Below are positions 1-8,527 of a stretch of 64,000 nt of DNA, one piece after another. The notes beneath the pieces were generated by a model. The model did no database searches. It was not told where the DNA came from and saw only the letters and a list, made by a program, of their open reading frames with translations. Position numbers and translations under genes: made by a program. Position 1 is the first letter of the stretch, and each line of letters starts with the position of its first letter. Origin of the DNA: Candidatus Poribacteria bacterium (lineage in GTDB: Bacteria; Poribacteria; WGA-4E; WGA-3G); the NCBI GenBank assembly GCA_958295815.1, contig OY282374.1:3194856-3258855 (forward strand), read 5' to 3'.

Positions 1-1
1 A

Positions 2-592
2 TATGGTGCTGAGTTGTTTACCAGATACTCAACTGACAGACTCAAACTAAATTTTGTCCTGTTCCGGAATCGGATATACAACTACCTCATTCCGACGAAC
101 ACCGGTGAAAAGGAGTGGGGTAGCGGTGCAGCGGGATGGTTGTGGATTTATCAATACATGGGGCATGATGTTCTGATGAACGGGGCTGAGGTCCAGATTG
201 GTGGTGAAGTTCTGCCGCAGGTTCACCTCCAATTCGATATGAGTTACGTCTATGGATTTCTTACATCCAACCGACGACCATTGGAACGTATCCCTCCGCT
301 CAACGGCAAAGTTGTTCTCAGCTACGCTCCTGCCCCTTTCCATTTCCACGTGACATCCCGTTTTTCAGGAAGCCAAAACCGTCTCGGTGAATTTGAAGAA
401 TCCACAGATGGGTATCTTGTCTATGATATCGGCGGGTATCTCAATTTCTCGTGGTGGCAGCTTCAGAACATGGTGGTTTTCGAGATTGAAAATCTTCTCG
501 ATACAGAGTACCGCGAACACCTATCCCGTATCAAATCCGTGATGCCAGAACCAGGACGGAACGTGAAATTTCTATATAAACTTAATTTTTAG
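2..592 (+). CDS. TonB-dependent receptor, C-terminal fragment (cut by window edge)
   Basis: This is the C-terminal end of an outer-membrane beta-barrel receptor that takes up a metal chelate, vitamin or similar ligand with TonB energy. The frame is open from base 2, so the start lies outside the window. The visible 196 residues alternate polar and hydrophobic residues as barrel strands do, contain the barrel phrases GAELFTRY and NLLDTEYREH, and end in a terminal Phe (KFLYKLNF) as outer-membrane proteins recognised by the BAM complex do. A MerC-like gene follows after 64 bp on the same strand, which hints at a metal-uptake unit. The substrate cannot be told from this fragment. Confidence 0.88.
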   Translation, partial: YGAELFTRYSTDRLKLNFVLFRNRIYNYLIPTNTGEKEWGSGAAGWLWIYQYMGHDVLMNGAEVQIGGEVLPQVHLQFDMSYVYGFLTSNRRPLERIPPLNGKVVLSYAPAPFHFHVTSRFSGSQNRLGEFEESTDGYLVYDIGGYLNFSWWQLQNMVVFEIENLLDTEYREHLSRIKSVMPEPGRNVKFLYKLNF

Positions 593-656
593 TCCAAACT
601 GCAAGGCGAGGAGTGACACTAATTAAATCCCTTGCCTTCGTTTTTTAGGAGATACA

Positions 657-1067
657 TTGAAAAAGCATTTTAATCAAGAATGGGTGGACAACACCGGTGC
701 GTGCCTCTCTTTCGCGTGTGCTGTACATTGTCTCGCGATGCCGCTTTTAATCGCAGTTTTGCCTTTGATTGGGTTGGGCTTCCTTGCGAATGAACGTGCT
801 GAATTGGTCCTTATCAGTGGTGCAATTGCACTGGCAATCGGGAGCTTAGCCTGGGGCGTGCGACACCACCGGAGATGGCGAGCATTGTTGATACTGATAG
901 TGGCATTGGTATTCATCGCCACCGCTCGGACAGCCGTTGAAGGCATTTTTGAAGTGGTCTTCTACAGTGCTGGCGGAATTCTACTTGCATCTGCACATCT
1001 CGTGAATCGGCACCTTTGCAAAACCTGTCCAGCATGCGAGCGTGAGGGTGTAAGTGATTTACACTAA
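657..1067 (+). CDS. MerC-domain inner-membrane protein
   Basis: A 136-residue membrane protein of the MerC type (the family includes mercury-resistance transporters but is broader). It has an N-terminal CxxxxxCxxHC cysteine/histidine pattern (ACLSFACAVHCLAMP), about four hydrophobic segments, and a second cysteine cluster near the end (LCKTCPAC). The start is TTG at 657, with AGGAGA ending five bases upstream; no ATG fits. Its place right behind a TonB-dependent receptor, with no merA, merT or merP seen, argues for general metal handling rather than classical mercury resistance. That role is inferred from context. Confidence 0.8.
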   Translation: MKKHFNQEWVDNTGACLSFACAVHCLAMPLLIAVLPLIGLGFLANERAELVLISGAIALAIGSLAWGVRHHRRWRALLILIVALVFIATARTAVEGIFEVVFYSAGGILLASAHLVNRHLCKTCPACEREGVSDLH

Positions 1068-1080
1068 TTTACAAAGAAAT

Positions 1081-1103
1081 AGGCGCGGTCGCAAACCGCG
1101 CCT
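1081..1103 (+). terminator. Perfect 9-bp hairpin after the MerC-like gene
   Basis: AGGCGCGGT, loop cgcaa, ACCGCGCCT, starting 13 bases after the MerC-like stop codon. There is no strong T-run, so it may stop transcription weakly or be one of the dispersed palindromic repeats seen in many gaps of this window. Confidence 0.55.
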
Positions 1104-1147
1104 TTACCTCACATGATCACTTAACTTATGAACCACCCGCAATTATC

Positions 1148-1678
1148 TTATTCTGTGTGTAAGGCTTCGATTGGGGACAGATTCATCGCTTTTATTGCTG
1201 GATATAATCCGAAAAGGATACCTATCGAATCGGAGATAAAGCGTCCCTCTTAAATATCCCAATCCATTGCTTTGGCAAAAGAAGCATTCACCCCATTATA
1301 ACTCGTACGGGTTTCAGCACCGCCAGCGACTTGCGCAGGAACACCACCGTATACTGCTATTTGCGGCACAGTTAGCGTAACGGAAGGACACTCCGCCTCA
1401 ATCGCTAAAACATCTTCATATTTGAAGTATTCATTGCTACGATTCGTAATCCAAACGTCACCCACCTTCTTGATATTTATGCAATACATCGTGAATTGGT
1501 TAATGCCACCCTTTTTTCGTGCTTCTTCAAGGACAATCGTTCTTGCACCGTCACCGATAGCGATCATCGCAAGCACTGAAGCGATCCCAATGATAATTCC
1601 AAGAATGGTCAGCAATGAGCGTAATTTATTCGCATAAATCGCAGCAAAGGCGACGGATATTCCTTCAATCACGCGCAT
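1148..1678 (-). pseudogene. MacB/FtsX-type ABC permease, decayed by internal deletion and stop
   Basis: The first 142 codons encode the start of a MacB-like permease: a membrane segment (LRSLLTILGIIIGIASVLAM) and the GDGAR motif that opens the periplasmic MacB core. The frame then hits TAA at 1250-1252 just after AMDWDI. Reading through in the same frame gives EGRFISD and then directly SIGILFGLYPAIKAMNLSPI ending in EALHTE, which is the typical last helix and C-terminus of these permeases. The middle of the protein (roughly 200 codons, including two membrane helices) is missing. No ABC ATPase lies next to it. I see a relic rather than a working gene; the short N-terminal piece could still be translated. 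Confidence 0.85.
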
Positions 1679-1718
1679 CTCGCTACTCCTACCGGTTTGA
1701 ATTGCCTCTTCTACACTA

Positions 1719-4442
1719 CTAATCGGAACGTTTTAAGCGAAGCACACCTCTCCGTTCTGTACCAACGTAAAACATATCCTTATCAACAACGAGGGAAGTC
1801 ACAACTCCTGAAATTGCTGGGGCGACCTGTTCCCAAGTATCTGTATTACACTGTAGGTGATGGATACCTTCATCGTTAGCCCCATAAATTAAATTCTCTG
1901 CTGTAGCTAATGATTTGATGACTACTGGTTCCCCAGATTTATCGGTAAGCATATACCAGATAATGCCGTCTTTTGAATTGAACACCCCTTTATCGGTCGC
2001 AACATGAACCGTTGAATCCGTAAAGGCTATCTCTTTGAAATATCCAACAGACTGCGGCAGGTTTGGTGTAATATCGTTCCAACTGTCACCACCGTCAAGC
2101 GATTGCAGGAGGTGACCATCACGTTTACCAACGTAGATGGTTTTTCCTGATACAGCGATTTTAAAGCCTCTTGATAAAGTGTCTCGTGAAAGTTCGCCAA
2201 TCTCCTCTACACCCGTGCCCTGCCATTCCGAGTCGCCAGGTTCCCATCGAAAAAGTTTATAGTTATATTCCATGTAAAGGGTCTTACCACTAACTGCGAG
2301 ACTCCCCCATAAACCTTCCCACATCAATTCGTATGCCAATGAAGAATCCGATTGGACCCGCATTAGCTGTTTTAAGAACCCCTCTGCTCCAAAATCAGGG
2401 TTCTCTCGTATTATTTCGCTCGATAGCGGATCAGCTCCTGAAGAAAAGGTAATTATAAGATCCTGCCCCATTTGCCGTTCGTCTTTGAAATTGAAACTTC
2501 TTCCACCTAACACATGGCACATTAGTTTTCTCGATTCAAGAGAAGGAGGGCTTTCTGGAATGGAGGCTAACACATTGCCATCGGTAGATAACTGGAAAAT
2601 AGCGGTTTCGGAATTACGACGAATTCCTTTTACATAGAGCAGGCCATCAGCTTCTATTACTTGAGAAATGCGTGGTGTTTCCTTGAACAGGAGTCTATTA
2701 ACTTCTAACGCTACGTTGACAGCGTCCCACGATCTACCTTCGTCGGTTGACATGACAAGATTTGGACCCACCCTCGCGTAAAGTGTGCAAGACCTATCTG
2801 GCGTGGAACCCGTCACTAAACTGTCCACACGACTCTCAAACCTTGTATTAAATCGATGCCATGTTTTACCACCATCGGTAGAGCGATGAATCCCGGTGCT
2901 TCCTCCAGTATAGAATGTATTTTCGTCCAATGCCACTGTCCTACCTACACTAAACTGCATAGGCGTAATACCTGAAGATTCTATAGAGGTCCAGGTGTCT
3001 CCACAATCAATTGAGTGTGCTATTACACCGTCATCCTTTCCTATCACTAAGAGCGTTTCCGCTGCAGCGAGTAGTGTCATGTTGGGTAGCACACCTATTA
3101 GGAGCGAGGTATCGGCAGGCGTTATGTCTTCCCATGAATTGCCGCCATCAGAGGAGCGAAATATCCACCACGAACGCTTCTCACTTTCCCACAATTGCTT
3201 AAAATTTTCTTCTGGCGTTCCGCCACCTTCCAAAATATTCACTGAAACAGCGACATAAATCTGTTCTTCAGACATCACTAAAGCGTTGACATCCACAATG
3301 TCATCTACCGGCAGTTGCAAATGTTCCCAAGTTCCTGCCTTAAGTCGGTAGATCCCAAGCGAAGTGCCTGCATACAGCGTGCCTCGATTCACTCCTAATG
3401 AATTAATGCAGGAGTGTTCCATTAAGCGACTGTCCAAGCCATCGCTTATGTCTGTCCATGTATTGCCAGCATCATCGGATCGGAAAATGCCGTCGCTAAG
3501 GCAGAGGTAAAAGGTATCTTCTGTGATTCGTAATTCTCTCACATATCCTTTTGGGCAAGGACCAATTAAGTTCCATGTTTCACCGTCATCAGTTGAAGCG
3601 AATAATTCATGAGATGGAATAATATAGAGTGTGCCATCGTGTTCTGCTATAGGAATACTGCCGTGCGTATCTCGACCCAGAAAATCGGCATTGACCAATT
3701 GCCATGCTTCTTCACCGGCTGCTAATTTGTAGATACTCTCATCTCCAATAACCGCATAGAGCGTATTTTCCTCAGTCGTAGACAGGGTATTTACTGAGCG
3801 TCGTATGCCCGGTTCATTCGTCTGAATCCAATTCATAATGCCCTCCATGAGATCGTCCGCGTCTTGGAAGTTGCCCAATGTTTCGCGAACTATAGGTTCT
3901 TCCTTTTTTAATCGCTTCCGAGCGCGATGGAGTTGGCTTTTGATCGTGTTCGGAGATACCTCCAGAAAGTCACCAATTTCTTCACAAGTCATTTCACTCA
4001 GGTAGTGAAGTGCCACTGCTGTCCGTTCACGCGCCGGTAGTAGTTGAAGCAGGTACTCAACCACTTCGCGTTGTTTTTCCGTCGCCAACTTTTCAGTTTG
4101 TTCCGCCATATATTCGGCATAGAACAGTGCCTCTATTTCTGCCTTACTCATCGCTTCTAAGGATTGAATCGAGATTCTTTTCTCACCGAGCCATGTAAGG
4201 AAGCGACGAGTAGCAATCATATAAAGCCATCCCGAAAATCGGTTAGGGTCCCTCAGCGTGCCAAGTTTTTCATAAGCCCTAAGGAAAGTATCTTGCGTAA
4301 TTTCTTCGGCGACGTGATAGTCTCTTACCCGTCTCCATACAAACGCGTGTATCTGTTTCTCGTATTTCTTGACAAGAGCAGTGAAAGCTGCTTCGTCGCC
4401 TGTCAAAATACGTTCGACCCATTTAGCATCGTCGTTTTTCAT
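1719..4442 (-). CDS. ECF sigma factor fused to an Asp-box (BNR/YCF48-like) beta-propeller
   Basis: A 907-residue fusion. Residues 10-90 are sigma region 2 (EEITQDTFLRAYEKLGTL, then GWLYMIATRRFLTWL) and about 125-180 are region 4 (LPARERTAVALHYL, EEIGDFLEVSPNTIKSQLHR), so it should direct RNA polymerase. From about 220 to the end it is a propeller with repeated Asp-boxes (SDDAGNTW, SSDGGNSW, STDGGKTW, STDEGRSW, SLDGGDSW), like sortilin or YCF48 domains. No membrane segment or signal peptide is visible, so the propeller would be cytoplasmic. The linker (DDLMEGIMNWI) still resembles that of the neighbouring Kelch sigma factor (VDLPENIMRQV), which suggests a common ancestor and a swapped or lost membrane part. 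No anti-sigma gene is adjacent. Two copies of an ECF-type promoter motif precede it. Confidence 0.9.
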   Translation of the reverse strand: MKNDDAKWVERILTGDEAAFTALVKKYEKQIHAFVWRRVRDYHVAEEITQDTFLRAYEKLGTLRDPNRFSGWLYMIATRRFLTWLGEKRISIQSLEAMSKAEIEALFYAEYMAEQTEKLATEKQREVVEYLLQLLPARERTAVALHYLSEMTCEEIGDFLEVSPNTIKSQLHRARKRLKKEEPIVRETLGNFQDADDLMEGIMNWIQTNEPGIRRSVNTLSTTEENTLYAVIGDESIYKLAAGEEAWQLVNADFLGRDTHGSIPIAEHDGTLYIIPSHELFASTDDGETWNLIGPCPKGYVRELRITEDTFYLCLSDGIFRSDDAGNTWTDISDGLDSRLMEHSCINSLGVNRGTLYAGTSLGIYRLKAGTWEHLQLPVDDIVDVNALVMSEEQIYVAVSVNILEGGGTPEENFKQLWESEKRSWWIFRSSDGGNSWEDITPADTSLLIGVLPNMTLLAAAETLLVIGKDDGVIAHSIDCGDTWTSIESSGITPMQFSVGRTVALDENTFYTGGSTGIHRSTDGGKTWHRFNTRFESRVDSLVTGSTPDRSCTLYARVGPNLVMSTDEGRSWDAVNVALEVNRLLFKETPRISQVIEADGLLYVKGIRRNSETAIFQLSTDGNVLASIPESPPSLESRKLMCHVLGGRSFNFKDERQMGQDLIITFSSGADPLSSEIIRENPDFGAEGFLKQLMRVQSDSSLAYELMWEGLWGSLAVSGKTLYMEYNYKLFRWEPGDSEWQGTGVEEIGELSRDTLSRGFKIAVSGKTIYVGKRDGHLLQSLDGGDSWNDITPNLPQSVGYFKEIAFTDSTVHVATDKGVFNSKDGIIWYMLTDKSGEPVVIKSLATAENLIYGANDEGIHHLQCNTDTWEQVAPAISGVVTSLVVDKDMFYVGTERRGVLRLKRSD

Positions 4443-4479
4443 CGGTATTCTCCATTCAATAAAATTGCCTCGTGACCCG

Positions 4480-4508
4480 TGACACGCATAATGTGGAAGA
4501 GGGTTGCA
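4480..4508 (-). promoter_or_regulatory. Candidate ECF promoter, site A, before the Asp-box sigma factor gene
   Basis: On the minus strand the site reads TGCAACC, 16 bases, GTGTCA, 38 bases before the start codon. It matches site B (4568-4596) at the same spacing and with conserved flanks (GGTCA and AGGCA follow in both), so the two look like an 88-bp tandem duplication of one promoter. Confidence 0.5.
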
Positions 4509-4567
4509 TATTCGTAATTTCGGTTTTTCTCGGTATCTTCAAATAAATAATACTGCCTTATGACCTG

Positions 4568-4596
4568 TGACACATATTATAGGGAAATCGGTTGCA
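4568..4596 (-). promoter_or_regulatory. Candidate ECF promoter, site B, before the Asp-box sigma factor gene
   Basis: TGCAACC, 16 bases, GTGTCA on the minus strand: the same boxes and spacing as site A, 126 bases before the gene. It ends four bases from the MITE-like element at 4600. Confidence 0.5.
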
Positions 4597-4599
4597 TAT

Positions 4600-4721
4600 T
4601 TTATAGTAAAGGCAATAAAAAAATAGGCATTATTAACGGACCTGAGATCCGCTCTTTGTAGGAGGGGTTTGTAACCCCGACTCTTTGCAAGTGTCCGTGT
4701 AATCGTAGGTTTTACTATAAA
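4600..4721. mobile_element. MITE-like element, copy 1 (about 120 bp, terminal inverted repeats)
   Basis: The element is bounded by a perfect 11-bp inverted repeat (TTTATAGTAAA at 4600-4610 and TTTACTATAAA at 4711-4721). Its core holds GTAGGAGGGGTTTGTAACCC at 4659-4677, which forms a GGGGTT/AACCCC hairpin. A second copy lies at 35844-35962 with the same order and orientation. The ends can be read as TA target duplications, as in IS630/Tc1-mariner MITEs. It encodes nothing credible. The rest of the gap (4722-4996) shows nothing I can support. Confidence 0.6.
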
Positions 4722-4996
4722 TGCGGCGCGAAAATGCATAGATTAAGCAATGAGAAGTTTGAATTTATCTGGAAGAATAACGAAATATAAGGAAAGATGT
4801 GCGAAAATTGGATGGAGTGTGAGGTAGTTTACTGCGGGATTTCGGATCTCAAGCAAGAATCCGTTCCTAGTAGTGCGATTTATCGCACGTCGTGCAGCCC
4901 AAAATTACCTAATTTATTTTTAAACTATCGTTAGGGGATATGCGGACAAAAAGTAGCAACTTGGGTTGTTATGACCACAAACTGCTTGGAGCAATA

Positions 4997-6982
4997 TCAA
5001 CGAACCTGCCCCGTTAGCATCGTTTTTTCGCGTTGTGCTTTGAGTTCTCGCCAACGCGTGGGAAGTTTGCCTGCCGCCTCAGCAGCACGAAAACTGGTAT
5101 CAAATACCTCGACGGTTGATAGAAACTCACCATTCTCTCCCTCACCGCCGAAAACATAGATTTTATCCTTAACTATTGCCACACCAAAGGGCGTCTTGCC
5201 CGTTGGCATTGGTGGAATATCGCTCCACTCATCTGTCTCAGGAGTATATACATCCACAGCCGCCGGATCCTTACGGAGTCCATCTCGCCAAACGAAACCA
5301 CCAATCAGATAGATTTGATCGCCAACAACGACCGTCGAGGAATAAAGCCTCAAGTCTAATATATCGTTTTTCTTTCGCCATCGATTTGTTTGAGGATTAT
5401 ATTCCTCCATGACCGTAAGAAAGGTGCTACCCGGATTACCCACTTGTGGCCATCCACGTCCCCCAACGATATAAATGCGATTGCTGACAACGCCTACACC
5501 GAAGTAATCGCGCCGGGTCGGCATTTTGGTGCGCTTCGTCCATGTATCGGTCCGCGGATCATAGGCTTCAACGCGATCTGTCCATTCGAGCGAATTAGGA
5601 GTCTTCTTATTGAAATCCGCTAAACCCCCGATCATATAGGCTTTTCCAGAAACTACACCAATGCCAAAATTGATACAAGGATACGGCATATCCTGTTTCC
5701 TAACCCATGTATCGGTTTTGGGGTTGTATGCCTCCACAGTATCCAAAAATTTGAAGTTTTCACCGCGATTATCTATCCCATTATATCCCCCAAAGACATA
5801 GATAGTTCCATCAATGACCGCCGTTCCAGCATTAGCGCGTGGTGTCGGCATATCTGCAACTTTCTGCCAGGTGTTCATTTCTGGGTTATAGACTTCTACA
5901 GTTGAAATTCCAAACGGACCACGTCCATTTTCAAAGAGGGTGCCACCGATGAGATAAACTTTATTATCTACGACAGTAGTGGAGAAACTTTTTCTCTTGG
6001 TCGGGATTTCGGTTATCGGTTCCCAATGTGAAATAGTAAGCTTGGCGAAGTCCTGTCGCGCGTTGGATACTGTAGTTTTTTCAGTAATTTGTGTGCCTGA
6101 ATCACCATTTTTACCAGCAGACATAGCCCGTCCAAGTTGATTCCTCACAGCTGGTTTTGATTCAATATCAAGGACGATTGGGGCATCAATGATTTTAATG
6201 GTCGCTTCAGCTGCCGATTTGAAACTATAGGGCTTCTGAAATCGAATAAGATATTCATTGCTTCCACTGAGCAGCAAGGCAATCAATACCAGAGCACTGC
6301 CAAAAGCAACCCACGGTAGCAACGGTTTGCCAACTGGAGGCGGTGCCGGTTTCATGTTGGCGACTTGACGCATGATGTTCTCAGGCAAATCGACAGGTAG
6401 TCGGAAGCTGCCAAGAATTTCGCTAATCAGGAGTTGTTCTTCTTCTTGTAAACGCTGTCGTGCCCGGCGAAGTCGGCTCTTAACCGTATTCACAGACACA
6501 CCTAAAAAATTGCCTATCTCCTTTGTCGTCATTTCACCGAGGTAGTAGAGCGTCACCACTGTGCGTTGACTCTCTGGTAGTTTTTCGAGAAGTTGTTTGA
6601 CGATTTCATAGCGATGCTCGGCGTTTTCTCGTTCGCGCTGCTCTGATATATAACGTATATAAATGGATTTCTCTATCTCGCGCGCGTCTGTGTTCTCTAA
6701 CGATTGCGTATTGGTTTTTTTCCGTTGGAGCCAATTAATACAAAGACGATTCGCTATAACATAAAGCCAACCAGCAAACTGATTCGGATTTTTTAATGTG
6801 GCGAGTTTTTTGTATGCGTGGAGGAAAGTGTCTTGCGTAATCTCTTCAGCAAAATGAAAGTCGCCGATCTTACGCCACGTAAGTGCGTGAACACCTTTTT
6901 CGTACTTTCGGACTAAGGCACCAAAGGCATTATCGTCGCCTGACAAAGTTCTCCGAATCAGTTGAGCATCGTCTTTTACCAT
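4997..6982 (-). CDS. Membrane-anchored ECF sigma factor with extracytoplasmic Kelch propeller
   Basis: A 661-residue fusion. Residues 10-85 are sigma region 2 (EEITQDTFLHAYKKLATL, GWLYVIANRLCINWL) and about 125-180 region 4 (LPESQRTVVTLYYL, EIGNFLGVSVNTVKSRLRR). One membrane helix follows at about 222-240 (LLPWVAFGSALVLIALLL). From about 315 to 630 there are six Kelch repeats, each with a GG pair, then Tyr/Tyr-Asn-Pro and a Trp (VYLIGG, VEVYNPEMNTW, IYVFGG and so on). Sigma domain in the cytoplasm and propeller outside is the expected topology. The last residues (GKLPTRWRELKAQ) match a tail found on secreted proteins in this window. The start has GGAGGA seven bases upstream. How the tethered sigma domain would be freed is unknown; cleavage is one possibility. 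Confidence 0.9.
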   Translation of the reverse strand: MVKDDAQLIRRTLSGDDNAFGALVRKYEKGVHALTWRKIGDFHFAEEITQDTFLHAYKKLATLKNPNQFAGWLYVIANRLCINWLQRKKTNTQSLENTDAREIEKSIYIRYISEQRERENAEHRYEIVKQLLEKLPESQRTVVTLYYLGEMTTKEIGNFLGVSVNTVKSRLRRARQRLQEEEQLLISEILGSFRLPVDLPENIMRQVANMKPAPPPVGKPLLPWVAFGSALVLIALLLSGSNEYLIRFQKPYSFKSAAEATIKIIDAPIVLDIESKPAVRNQLGRAMSAGKNGDSGTQITEKTTVSNARQDFAKLTISHWEPITEIPTKRKSFSTTVVDNKVYLIGGTLFENGRGPFGISTVEVYNPEMNTWQKVADMPTPRANAGTAVIDGTIYVFGGYNGIDNRGENFKFLDTVEAYNPKTDTWVRKQDMPYPCINFGIGVVSGKAYMIGGLADFNKKTPNSLEWTDRVEAYDPRTDTWTKRTKMPTRRDYFGVGVVSNRIYIVGGRGWPQVGNPGSTFLTVMEEYNPQTNRWRKKNDILDLRLYSSTVVVGDQIYLIGGFVWRDGLRKDPAAVDVYTPETDEWSDIPPMPTGKTPFGVAIVKDKIYVFGGEGENGEFLSTVEVFDTSFRAAEAAGKLPTRWRELKAQREKTMLTGQVR

Positions 6983-7087
6983 CAGAATCCTCCATTTTCA
7001 GCCGAAAATATAAACAAGCTTTACGAGTTTCACACAAGTCCTTTCTCTATTTTTCAGTTATAATAACGCCAATCATTTCGTTATTAA

Positions 7088-7116
7088 AGACACAATTTAC
7101 AGGGCAAAAGGGTGCA
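7088..7116 (-). promoter_or_regulatory. Candidate ECF promoter, site C, before the Kelch sigma factor gene
   Basis: Minus strand: TGCACCC, 16 bases, GTGTCT, about 105 bases before the start codon. It shares TTATGCAC, TTTT and AAATTGTGTCTTTA with site D at 39034, a closer match than to sites A and B. This suggests self-activation of the sigma gene; it is inference from position and motif. Confidence 0.5.
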
Positions 7117-7481
7117 TAATTTCCAAAAAAATGAAATGTCCTCTTTTATTGAGATTTTAAAATTAACGAGATGTTATGAAGAAGCAGGGGAAAATACCGC
7201 TGACCGTCGGCAGAAAATCGGCAAGGTTGGGGAATTTATCTATAGAGAGCCAGGACGCTCCTATAGTCCACTAAGATGTCTACGATTTTGACAAGGTACT
7301 GTAACTATCAGTTGAATCAGACGAGGTATAAAGGAGGTTTACCGCGGAGTGCGCGCGGTCAAAATCTTTATGTGTGTTAATTATTGAAATGAAAAAAGAT
7401 TTACTCTTGGATCGAAGATCCACTCAGATGTTGGTGAAATTACTATACATGCAGCTATTCCAGCAGCACATGGTACGCAAC
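7117..7481. other. Non-coding gap with a possible mobA 3-prime relic
   Basis: No gene is supported here. On the minus strand, around 7340-7405, a short frame reads SFFISIINTHKDFDRAHSA, which resembles the end of the MobA protein encoded at 8528 (SFFNINRPEDFDRANSY). The DNA shares the 16-mer GCGCGGTCAAAATCTT with the mobA end. It could be a duplicated fragment left behind; the match is short. Confidence 0.3.
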
Positions 7482-8447
7482 TTACGGCTCTTTCACTGCT
7501 CCCCACATTGTCGTTAATGACAGCGGTTGCGGCAGAACCGACAGAGCAACTACAGGATCAAACCAATCTCCTAATTCATTATAAAATCCAATGTGTGTAA
7601 GTTGCGTTCGGGCGCGACTTGTTATATTTACCTTGAAGAGATGAAAGCCGTGGTTGATGCTTTGTTCATACACAAGATTGTCACCTCGTGGATCCCAAAC
7701 TGGATTCATCGCCGCTTTGCCATCTTCAGGTACAATCCGCTTGAGATCAGTCCCATCATGATTCACGATATAAATGGTCTCTTTATCAACTAAGTCGAAA
7801 ATCCGACCGATAGGTCGAACATGATTCAACCAAGAAAAGGCGATCTGCTCACCGGTTGCCGACCAAGCCGGTCTCTGCTGCCACGATATGGTATCTTCTG
7901 GGAGAACTCGCTTTTGCCTTCCTACGCGAACGTTGACAAGGGTAAGCCGATGGCTTCCAAAATCTCCTCTTGCAAAAGCAATCTCCGTGCCATCGGGAGA
8001 CCATGCCGGATCAAAGCCGTTCGTTAATTGTTGTTCTTCTTGTTTTCCTAATGTCGCTATGTAGGTGAACCACCCGCGTACATAAGCAAGCTGCTTGCCA
8101 TCAGGAGACCAGGTTGGATATTCTCTATGTGCTGCTTTCTTGAACACCCGTCTGACGTTTGAACCATCAGCATCCATTAGGTACAGGTCCCAAACCCCAT
8201 CCCGATCTGACACAAAAAGTATCTCTTCACCGGTAGGTGACCAGGTCGGATGATGGTCTAATGCGAAATTTTGTGTTAACCTTACTTGTTGACTTCCGTC
8301 CGGATTCATGGTGTAGATTTCTCGATTTCCATCACGGTTTGAGACAAATACAATCTTACTGGTTTCAGGTGCTTGTGGCCATATACTGTGAATGGTTGAA
8401 CACAGGAATATCACACCTAAAATACATAGGAGTCTTGTGCATTTCAT
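7482..8447 (-). CDS. Secreted TolB-like (PD40) beta-propeller protein
   Basis: A 321-residue exported propeller built from PD40/WD40-like repeats of the TolB type: IVFVSNRDGNREIYTMNPDG, HPTWSPTGEEILFVSDRDG, YPTWSPDGKQLAYV, DPAWSPDGTEIAFARG and others. I chose the ATG at 8447 because it starts a good signal peptide (MKCTRLLCILGVIFL, cleavage near WPQA); the frame stays open to 8486. The C-terminus (LSLTTMWGAVKEP) fits the shared TTxWxxLK tail found on LamG and Kelch proteins here. Neighbouring genes are unrelated, and no tol-pal genes are present, so a role in the Tol system should not be assumed. Confidence 0.85.
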   Translation of the reverse strand: MKCTRLLCILGVIFLCSTIHSIWPQAPETSKIVFVSNRDGNREIYTMNPDGSQQVRLTQNFALDHHPTWSPTGEEILFVSDRDGVWDLYLMDADGSNVRRVFKKAAHREYPTWSPDGKQLAYVRGWFTYIATLGKQEEQQLTNGFDPAWSPDGTEIAFARGDFGSHRLTLVNVRVGRQKRVLPEDTISWQQRPAWSATGEQIAFSWLNHVRPIGRIFDLVDKETIYIVNHDGTDLKRIVPEDGKAAMNPVWDPRGDNLVYEQSINHGFHLFKVNITSRARTQLTHIGFYNELGDWFDPVVALSVLPQPLSLTTMWGAVKEP

Positions 8448-8527
8448 AAAACCGGTTCTCTGTTTTTTAATTGTCCAGTTAAGCATAATCTAAGTCTATC
8501 AGTTAAGTCAGGCAAGTATGAAACGAT

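Noticed and set aside
4539..4739. 66-residue minus-strand ORF in the gap
   Set aside because: It is encoded by the MITE-like element; a similar frame appears in copy 2, which explains the matching peptide SRGYKPLLQRADL.
7482..8447. True TolB of the Tol-Pal system
   Set aside because: No tol-pal genes nearby and only the PD40 repeats are shared, so a general secreted propeller is the safer call.
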